Part shown: one piece after another, positions 1 through 4,715 of the stretch
Layout: the number at the start of each line of letters is the position of its first letter
Numbering within the stretch: the first letter of the stretch is position 1
NCBI GenBank assembly: GCA_031278675.1
Contig: JAITJY010000135.1
Coordinates: forward strand, 1 to 8,973
Length of the DNA stretch: 8,973 nt
Source of the DNA: Bifidobacteriaceae bacterium
Lineage (GTDB): Bacteria; Actinomycetota; Actinomycetes; Actinomycetales; WQXJ01
Reading direction: 5' to 3'
Position numbers and translations under genes: made by a program
The notes under the pieces: generated by a model
What the model was told of the DNA's origin: nothing
Database searches by the model: none
What the model saw: the letters and a program-made list of their open reading frames with translations, nothing else

Positions 1-182
1 GTTTCAATTTATCTCCTTTCCGGTGGCGAGTGTTTCAATTTATCTCCTGCCCAACCTAGCCCAGTGCTCTGACCTGCGGTGATGCTGAGGGGCGGAGATA
101 AATTGAAACACTCGACGAAATCCAGGAGATAAATTGAAACACTCGCGGCCCCAGCCGCGTCGAGTGTTTCAATTTATCTCCT
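1..182. repeat. Cluster of five 22-bp AT-rich repeats in mixed orientation
   Basis: Five copies of a 22-bp unit with core GTGTTTCAATTTATCTCC are present. Plus-orientation copies lie at 1-17 (cut by the window edge), 27-48 and 161-182; minus-orientation copies at 94-114 and 124-145. Copies 27-48, 124-145 and 161-182 are identical over all 22 bases; the copy at 94-114 differs only at the last base of the unit. Neighbouring same-orientation copies (1 and 2; 3 and 4) are each separated by exactly 9 unrelated bases, giving a 31-bp period, about three helical turns. The unit is about 36% GC in a GC-rich window, so it stands out in composition. No gene is visible within it. It could be a multi-site protein-binding region or a dispersed repeat family; I do not recognise it. 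The cluster may continue to the left. Confidence 0.93.
124..182. repeat. Perfect 22-bp inverted repeat with 15-nt loop
   Basis: The fourth and fifth copies of the 22-bp unit face each other, so 124-145 and 161-182 are perfect reverse complements across a 15-base spacer. The spacer holds a further short pairing (146-149 with 154-157). This would form a very stable hairpin in RNA from either strand, or a cruciform in DNA. No T-run follows on either side, so it does not look like a standard intrinsic terminator. Confidence 0.85.
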
Positions 183-395
183 GGTCAGCGCCAGGGGCAG
201 ATTTCATTCCGGATCTTGTCCTCACACGCCCTGGTCCCCGCTGAACACGAGTCGTGAATCACCGAATCCGGTGCGACCACCGGAGCCGCTACACAGCCGG
301 CGCGGCAACAACCCGCAATCCCAACCATCGGACTTTGCCAAGAGCCCTGGTGGGGGCGGGCGGCGGCATCGGGCGGCGGGCAATAGGCTGGGGCG
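183..395. other. Intergenic region upstream of qor
   Basis: These 213 bases lie between the repeat cluster and the quinone oxidoreductase start. No convincing coding region is seen on either strand; the open frames here are extensions of reverse frames from inside qor. There is a 7-bp stem with a 4-base loop at 267-284 and a small palindrome CACGAGTCGTG at 246-256, which could be an operator half-site pair but is too short to call. No clear -35/-10 pair is visible. The qor promoter is presumably here or within the repeat cluster. Confidence 0.5.
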
Positions 396-1388
396 ATGCG
401 AGCGATCACAGCGGTGCGGCCCGGTGGCCCGGAAGTACTTGAAGTGCTTGAGACCGAACTGGCGGCCCCGGCGGCGGGCCAGGTGCGGGTCAAAGTCGTG
501 GCGGCGGGCGTCAACTTTATTGACACCTACCGACGGGCGGGCGTCTACCGGACAAGCTTCCCGCACCAAGTTGGGCTGGAAGGGGCCGGCGTGGTGGAAG
601 CAGTCGGCGCCGACGTGACCGGCCTGCACGTTGGCCAGCGGGTGGCGTGGGCGAGTTCGGAGTCGGGCTCGTACGCTGAGGTGGCCTTGGTTGGGGCCGA
701 CAAGACGCTGCCAGTCCCAGACGAACTGGACCTCGAGGTGGCCGCCGCGTTGCCGTTGCAGGGCATGACGGCCGACTATCTGACGCACTCGACGTACCCA
801 CTGGGGCCCGGGGACGTGGCAGTGATCTACGCTGCGGCGGGCGGTGTGGGCGGTCTAGCTGTGCAAATGGCCCTGGCGGCCGGGGCGCGCGTCATTGCCA
901 CCGTGGGCAGCGCGGCCAAAATCCCGGCCGTGGCAGCGCTGGGCGTGCCCGAGGCCGACATCGTGAACCTGGGAGCACTCAGCGATTTGACGGTGGCCTT
1001 GCCGCGCGAAATCTTGGAGCGGACCGGCGCCAGGGGCGCGGACGTGGTCTATGACGGGATTGGGCGGGCGACGTTCCACGCGACCCTGGCATCGCTCCGG
1101 CCCCGGGGTACGGCGGTGCTGTTCGGGGGCGCCTCCGGGCAGGTCGAACCGCTTGACCCTCAGGAACTCAACGCTCACGGGTCGCTCTACTTGACCAGGC
1201 CCAAGCTGGATGATTACACCGCGAGCCGCGCTGAACTCTTTGAGCGGGGCGCGCGGGTGCTGGGCGCAGCCGGCGCCGGCAAACTGCGGGTCAACGTTGG
1301 TCAACGGTTTGCTTTGGACCAGGCCGCCGCCGCGCACCGCGCAATCGAATCTGGCACAACTCAAGGCAAGATCCTGCTGCTCCCGTAG
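396..1388 (+). CDS. qor: NADPH:quinone oxidoreductase, zinc-free MDR family
   Basis: A 330-residue protein, the usual length for the zinc-independent quinone oxidoreductases of the medium-chain dehydrogenase/reductase superfamily. These cytoplasmic enzymes reduce quinones or related electrophiles using NADPH. Visible family marks are the N-terminal GroES-like domain with NFIDTYRRAGVY (residues 40-51) and GLEGAGVVEAVG (60-71). A Rossmann domain follows with AAAGGVGG (146-153), replacing the zinc-ADH glycine motif, then FGGASGQVEPLD (243-254), a LTRPKLDDY segment (266-274), and the C-terminal AHRAIESGTTQGKILLLP. No catalytic or structural zinc ligands are present, as expected for Qor. ATG at 396 gives the correct family N-terminus; no strong Shine-Dalgarno is visible, only a G-rich stretch. 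It has no obvious operon partner in the window. The family is certain; the physiological substrate cannot be read from sequence. Confidence 0.95.
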   Translation: MRAITAVRPGGPEVLEVLETELAAPAAGQVRVKVVAAGVNFIDTYRRAGVYRTSFPHQVGLEGAGVVEAVGADVTGLHVGQRVAWASSESGSYAEVALVGADKTLPVPDELDLEVAAALPLQGMTADYLTHSTYPLGPGDVAVIYAAAGGVGGLAVQMALAAGARVIATVGSAAKIPAVAALGVPEADIVNLGALSDLTVALPREILERTGARGADVVYDGIGRATFHATLASLRPRGTAVLFGGASGQVEPLDPQELNAHGSLYLTRPKLDDYTASRAELFERGARVLGAAGAGKLRVNVGQRFALDQAAAAHRAIESGTTQGKILLLP

Positions 1389-1424
1389 GCTGGCAGCGCG
1401 CCATCTGCCCTGGGTCCGGGCGGC

Positions 1425-1713
1425 GGGCGTTGCCATCCATCCGCCCGGGGGCCGGGAGTGCGAGTCCTTGAACCGGGCACCACGTTTGATGTGCCCCGCT
1501 GCGGACTCCGGAGATGTGGCCACGCATCCGCCCGGGGCTGGGGCGTTGCCATCCGTCCGCCCGGGGGCCGGGGGTGCGAGTCCTTCAACCGGGCACCACG
1601 TTTGATGCGCCCCGCTGCGGACTCCGGGGCGTTGCCGTCCATCTGCCCGGGGGCCGGGGGGGCGAGTCCTTGAACCGGGCACCACGTTCGATGTGCCCTG
1701 CTGCGGACTCCGG
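1425..1713. repeat. Three 87-bp repeats, each with a nested palindrome
   Basis: Copies lie at 1425-1511, 1541-1627 and 1627-1713. Each starts with GGGCGTTGCC and ends with GCGGACTCCGG. The second and third abut; the first and second are separated by 29 bases (1512-1540) resembling a partial copy of the unit's first third, and 1401-1424 also resembles it. Inside each unit an outer 6-bp stem (GAGTCC with GGACTC, e.g. 1462-1467 with 1503-1508) encloses an inner stem (GGGCAC with GTGCCC, 1475-1480 with 1491-1496) and a 10-base loop. The middle copy has GCGCCC in the inner arm (1607-1612), which gives an A-C mismatch in plus-strand RNA but a G-U wobble in minus-strand RNA. No function is recognised. 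It resembles extragenic palindromic repeats or a structured RNA. Because 87 is divisible by three, reverse frames stay open and repeat a 29-residue pattern; I do not regard these as genes. Confidence 0.88.
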
Positions 1714-1922
1714 GAGCAGCCACCCAAGGAACCGGGCTGACACGCACCGGCTTGAGCACGCATTGGCGCTCGCTCACGTAGACTTTGGGGGACGCACCGC
1801 GAATCCCGGGTGTATCGACGGGCCAACAGAAAGGCCAGACCGTGCAAGCTTCCCCGTGCAGGATAAGCAGACCAATGAGTGGCTCCGCCAAGAGACGCAG
1901 ATCGTTGTGGCCGGGACGCATT
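1714..1922 (+). other. Non-coding leader before the SpoIID-domain gene
   Basis: This stretch completes the 534-base gap after qor. The downstream reading frame is open back to a TTG at 1785, with a GTG at 1842 and an ATG at 1875, so the 5' part of the gene could extend into it. AGGA at 1860-1863 is 11 bases before ATG 1875, which is long for a Shine-Dalgarno. No good promoter pair is seen: TTGAGC (1752-1757) and TAGACT (1779-1784) are 21 bases apart. Confidence 0.4.
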
Positions 1923-3914
1923 ATGGCGTCTCGGGGCCGACGCGCAGTGGCGCTGGTCGCAGCCGGATTGATCGCGGGGGCCGGGGCGTTCGCCCCGCCT
2001 AGCACCCCCGCCCAGGCGGCGGTCCCCGACACCTTCACACTCACCGGCTCCGGGTACGGACACGGTGTTGGGATGTCGCAATACGGTGCCCAGGAAATGG
2101 CCAAAGCCGGCTGGAGCACAGATTCCATCTTGAACTTTTATTACCCGGGCATCTCCATTGAAAACCGCACCGTCGGTAATATCCGCGTCCAATTGATCCA
2201 GGCCACCACGGTGGTGGTGCGCTACGCCGGCGCAGCCGGCACATTGACTCCGGCGGGCGCGGGGGCCGCCTCGGCGGCCCAAGGCTCCGTAGTCACCTTC
2301 GCCGTCTCCGGGTCGAATGTCAAAGCGAGCGGTCTGGGCAGCGCCAAGACCGCGAGTTCATTCACAATCGCCTGGTCAGGGGCATCGAACTGCTCAGGCT
2401 ATGTCACAGTCGATGGCACCAACGGCGGCTCCCAGGGCTATTGCCGCGGCACCATGACCGCGACCGTGATCGGCGGCAAAGTCAACCTGATCGCCACCGT
2501 CGGCCTGGCCCGCACCTATCTCTATGGCCTGGGCGAAGTCCCCTCCTCCTGGTCCGGGGCCGCCCTTAGTGCGCAGGCTGCTGCCGCCAGGACCTATGCC
2601 GCCAAACAGACCTACAAGAGTTCCTGTAATTGTGAGGTTTATTCCGACACGCGTTCGCAGTATTACGCGGGGCGTTCCAAGGAAATCGAAACCACCTACG
2701 GCGCTTATTGGGTGGGGGCGGTCAACCGGACGTCGCCATCGTCCACCACTGGATCGCTGCTGCTCTACGGCGGCCAACCGATCACCGCGTCCTACAGCGC
2801 AGCCAACGGCGGGCGGACCGAGGCCTCTGCGGACATCTGGGGCGGCGCTCTGCCCTATTTGATCTCGAAGGAGGACCCGTGGTCACTCAAAGCCGGCGTC
2901 CCCGATTCGGTCAAAGCCTGGACCGTGACCAAAACCCAGGCGCAGATGAAAGCGATCTTCGGGCTAGCCGACGTGGCCAGCGCCACAATCACCGCCACCA
3001 CCGCCGGCGGGAGCGCGAAAACCATCGTGGCGAAATCGTCATCGGGCGCTAGCAAAACCATCACCGGCGCCGAAACCATCCGCAACGCCTTTGGCCTGAG
3101 ATCCGCCCACTTCGCCATCTCCTCGCCCAGCACGGCGCGCCAACCGACCCCGGTCAAGACGCCATTTGTCCAGATCACGCTCTCGCCGGACATTGACGGC
3201 GACGGCCGGGGCGATGTCATAGCGCTGGACCTGGAGGGCCGGCTAGTGGCCTATCCGTTCCTGCAAGGCACCTCGGGCCCGCAGCTTGGCACCAACTATC
3301 TGCTGGCCACCGGCCTGACCGGCCACAGGGTATTCGCCGCACAGGACTGGGACCGCGATGGTTTCAATGACCTGATGACCATCGACCCATCCGGCATCTT
3401 GTTCCTGCGGCGCGGTCTCGGCTCGGCGAAGTTCGCCGAACCCCAAGAAGTAGGCCACGGCTGGACCAATTACCGGCTCCTACCCGCCGGCGATATGACC
3501 GGCGACGGCTACCCGGACTGCCTCGCCATTGATGCGGCCGGCAAACTGTGGACCTACGTCGGACGAGGCGCCAAAGGCTTCAAAGGCGGCCGGATCAGCT
3601 CCGGTCACGGCTGGACCAACCTGCAAGCCTTCCCCGCCGGTGATGCCACCAACGACGGCAAACAGGACCTCATCGGCATCAACGCCGCCGGCCAGCTACG
3701 CCTCTACCCCGGCAAAGGCACCGGCGGCTTCTACACCCCGCGCCTCGTGGGTCACGCCTGGAACGTGTACACCCTCGCCGCAGGCGCCGACATGGACGGC
3801 AACGGTTACGCCGACATCATGGGCCGCAACGAAAACACCCACGTCCTCCTCTACTACGCCAACAAGTCCGGTTCCAGTTACGCCAAACCGGTACAGATCG
3901 GAACCGGCTGGTAA
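1923..3914 (+). CDS. Secreted SpoIID/LytB-domain protein with five FG-GAP repeats
   Basis: A 663-residue exported protein with start at ATG 1923. The n-region ASRGRR, a hydrophobic stretch and a likely cleavage site after AQAA (about residue 34) form a normal signal peptide; GGGA sits six bases before the ATG. ATG 1875 is an alternative giving an overlong n-region. Residues about 40-400 are a SpoIID/LytB domain, a family whose SpoIID member is a lytic transglycosylase acting on peptide-free glycan strands. The motif GHGVGMSQYGA (46-56) comes first, then GLGEVPSSW with the probable catalytic Glu205, AQAAAARTYA, and the SANGGRTEASADIWGGALPYL segment. In SpoIID itself the GHGVGMSQYGA block lies C-terminal, so the order is permuted. 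Residues 423-663 hold five repeats about 50 residues apart with Asp-rich calcium loops (DIDGDGRGD 423, DWDRDGFND 475, DMTGDGYPD 524, DATNDGKQD 574, DMDGNGYAD 623), typical of FG-GAP/VCBS beta-propeller blades. A role in wall remodelling or binding is likely, not proven. Confidence 0.88.
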   Translation: MASRGRRAVALVAAGLIAGAGAFAPPSTPAQAAVPDTFTLTGSGYGHGVGMSQYGAQEMAKAGWSTDSILNFYYPGISIENRTVGNIRVQLIQATTVVVRYAGAAGTLTPAGAGAASAAQGSVVTFAVSGSNVKASGLGSAKTASSFTIAWSGASNCSGYVTVDGTNGGSQGYCRGTMTATVIGGKVNLIATVGLARTYLYGLGEVPSSWSGAALSAQAAAARTYAAKQTYKSSCNCEVYSDTRSQYYAGRSKEIETTYGAYWVGAVNRTSPSSTTGSLLLYGGQPITASYSAANGGRTEASADIWGGALPYLISKEDPWSLKAGVPDSVKAWTVTKTQAQMKAIFGLADVASATITATTAGGSAKTIVAKSSSGASKTITGAETIRNAFGLRSAHFAISSPSTARQPTPVKTPFVQITLSPDIDGDGRGDVIALDLEGRLVAYPFLQGTSGPQLGTNYLLATGLTGHRVFAAQDWDRDGFNDLMTIDPSGILFLRRGLGSAKFAEPQEVGHGWTNYRLLPAGDMTGDGYPDCLAIDAAGKLWTYVGRGAKGFKGGRISSGHGWTNLQAFPAGDATNDGKQDLIGINAAGQLRLYPGKGTGGFYTPRLVGHAWNVYTLAAGADMDGNGYADIMGRNENTHVLLYYANKSGSSYAKPVQIGTGW

Positions 3915-4178
3915 CGCTCCGGGGCCGTCCTGGGGGCTGCCCTGAGGGACGCCTTCGGGGATGCGCCCTGGGGGTGCCCTTGGGGCGTCCTTGGTGAACT
4001 CCATGGGGACGGGTCCGGGGAGGCCCTTGGTGAACTCCATGGGGACGGGTTCGGGGAGGCCCTTGGTGAACTCCATGGGGAGGCCCTTGGTGCCGCCTTG
4101 GGGGACGCTAGCGGGGAGTCCCCGAGTGCCGCCTTGGGGGACGCTATTGGGGAGGCGCTTGGGGAGGCCCCGGGTGGC
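3915..4178. repeat. Array of twenty-two 12-bp units between convergent genes
   Basis: Starting at the base after the stop codon of the SpoIID-domain gene, the sequence divides into twenty-two 12-base units with consensus GCCCTTGGGGA[C/G] and no net change of register over 264 bases. There is one local slip near 3963-3986. A higher-order 36-bp unit (three 12-mers) is repeated almost exactly from 3989 to 4084 (CCTTGGTGAACTCCATGGGG at 3989, 4025 and 4061), and GTGCCGCCTTGGGGGACGCT recurs 36 bases apart at 4090 and 4126. The array ends 27 bases before the stop of the convergent acetyltransferase-like gene. Purines, mainly G, are strongly biased to the plus strand. Because 12 is a multiple of three, several frames are open with tetrapeptide patterns. 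It may also act as a transcription-ending or blocking region, as no classical terminator is seen after either gene. Confidence 0.9.
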
Positions 4179-4205
4179 CGCCCCAAAGGACGATGCCGCG
4201 CAGCA

Positions 4206-4706
4206 TCAGATCGCACCACCCCCGATCTGCTTGACCAGGCGGGCGGTGCCGCGCGCGGCGAACAGCGAGCGAGCCTTGGTGAAACCGTGGCGACGCAGTT
4301 CGCGAGCCTGCGCTGACCTGTCGGTATACAGCCAGACCCGGTCCAGGCCGACGGCGGCGAACGGTCCCGCGTCACCAAAGATGAAGTCCCACGGCGGCAT
4401 GCGGACATCCGTCGAATAGATGGCGAGCAACTCGGCTTCGGCGGCATCGCCATCCGTCCAAGCGGCGAACGCCGCCACCCGGTCCCCACGAAAGATCAGG
4501 GCAACACTGCACGGCCCGGCGGCGAGCCGCGCCAGCAACCCCGGAAACTCCGCCATCACTTCATCACCGTGGCGTGACATGAACCAGCACAGCATTAAAC
4601 TTTCCGCTTCGACCCGCACAAACGCGAACGAATCGTGTGACGCCGCGCCCGGCGACCGCCCGGCTCGGCCACGCAGCCGGGCGCGTTTATGCCGTCGAGT
4701 GGCCAC
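4206..4706 (-). CDS. GNAT-like acetyltransferase with degenerate acetyl-CoA motif
   Basis: A 166-residue protein starting at GTG 4706, one base after the pheT stop. The start is supported by GGAG five bases upstream. The first 17 residues are arginine-rich. From about residue 66 the order of segments follows a GNAT fold: VALIFRGDRVAAFAAW (strands 2-3), AEAELLAIYST (strand 4), a helix region, GLDRVWLYTDRSAQARELRRHGF (strand 5 to the family's N-x-x-A-x-x-x-Y-x-x-x-GF block, here with Ser131 and Leu138). GNAT enzymes transfer acetyl from acetyl-CoA to amines. The usual R/Q-x-x-G-x-G/A pyrophosphate loop is absent; VRMPPWDFIFGDAG (101-114) occupies its place. It may therefore bind another ligand, be inactive, or be a diverged family member. 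Position suggests co-expression with phenylalanyl-tRNA synthetase. The substrate is unknown; the family call is moderate. Confidence 0.55.
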   Translation of the reverse strand: MATRRHKRARLRGRAGRSPGAASHDSFAFVRVEAESLMLCWFMSRHGDEVMAEFPGLLARLAAGPCSVALIFRGDRVAAFAAWTDGDAAEAELLAIYSTDVRMPPWDFIFGDAGPFAAVGLDRVWLYTDRSAQARELRRHGFTKARSLFAARGTARLVKQIGGGAI

Positions 4707-4715
4707 TTCAGCTCC
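4704..4715 (-). promoter_or_regulatory. Ribosome binding site and coupled start after pheT
   Basis: On the minus strand GGAG (4715-4712) lies inside the last two sense codons of pheT. The pheT TGA is at 4710-4708 and GTG at 4706-4704. Spacing from GGAG to GTG is five bases, suitable for translational coupling. This decides the start chosen for the acetyltransferase-like gene. Confidence 0.6.

Noticed and set aside
1..182. CRISPR array
   Set aside because: The unit's reverse orientation contains ATTGAAAC, like many CRISPR repeat ends, but spacers between direct copies are only 9 bases and copies occur in both orientations. No cas gene is in view.
1392..1409. Intrinsic terminator after qor
   Set aside because: Only a 5-bp stem (GGCAG with CTGCC) is present and no T-run follows.
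1752..1784. Promoter TTGAGC / TAGACT before the SpoIID-domain gene
   Set aside because: The 21-base spacing is too long for a standard promoter and both hexamers are weak.
1785..1922. TTG 1785 or ATG 1875 as start of the SpoIID-domain gene
   Set aside because: TTG 1785 places about 46 residues before a complete signal peptide. ATG 1875 leaves a long n-region and a poorly spaced ribosome binding site. ATG 1923 gives a normal signal peptide; ATG 1875 is not excluded.
855..2282. 475-codon minus-strand open frame
   Set aside because: It is antisense to qor and the SpoIID-domain gene and stays open through the 87-bp repeats because their length is a multiple of three. The translation has no recognisable domain.
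3878..4489. 203-codon minus-strand frame rich in SPxA tetrapeptides
   Set aside because: It is an alternative frame of the acetyltransferase-like gene extended through the 12-bp array, where any frame tends to stay open. No conserved domain or supported start.
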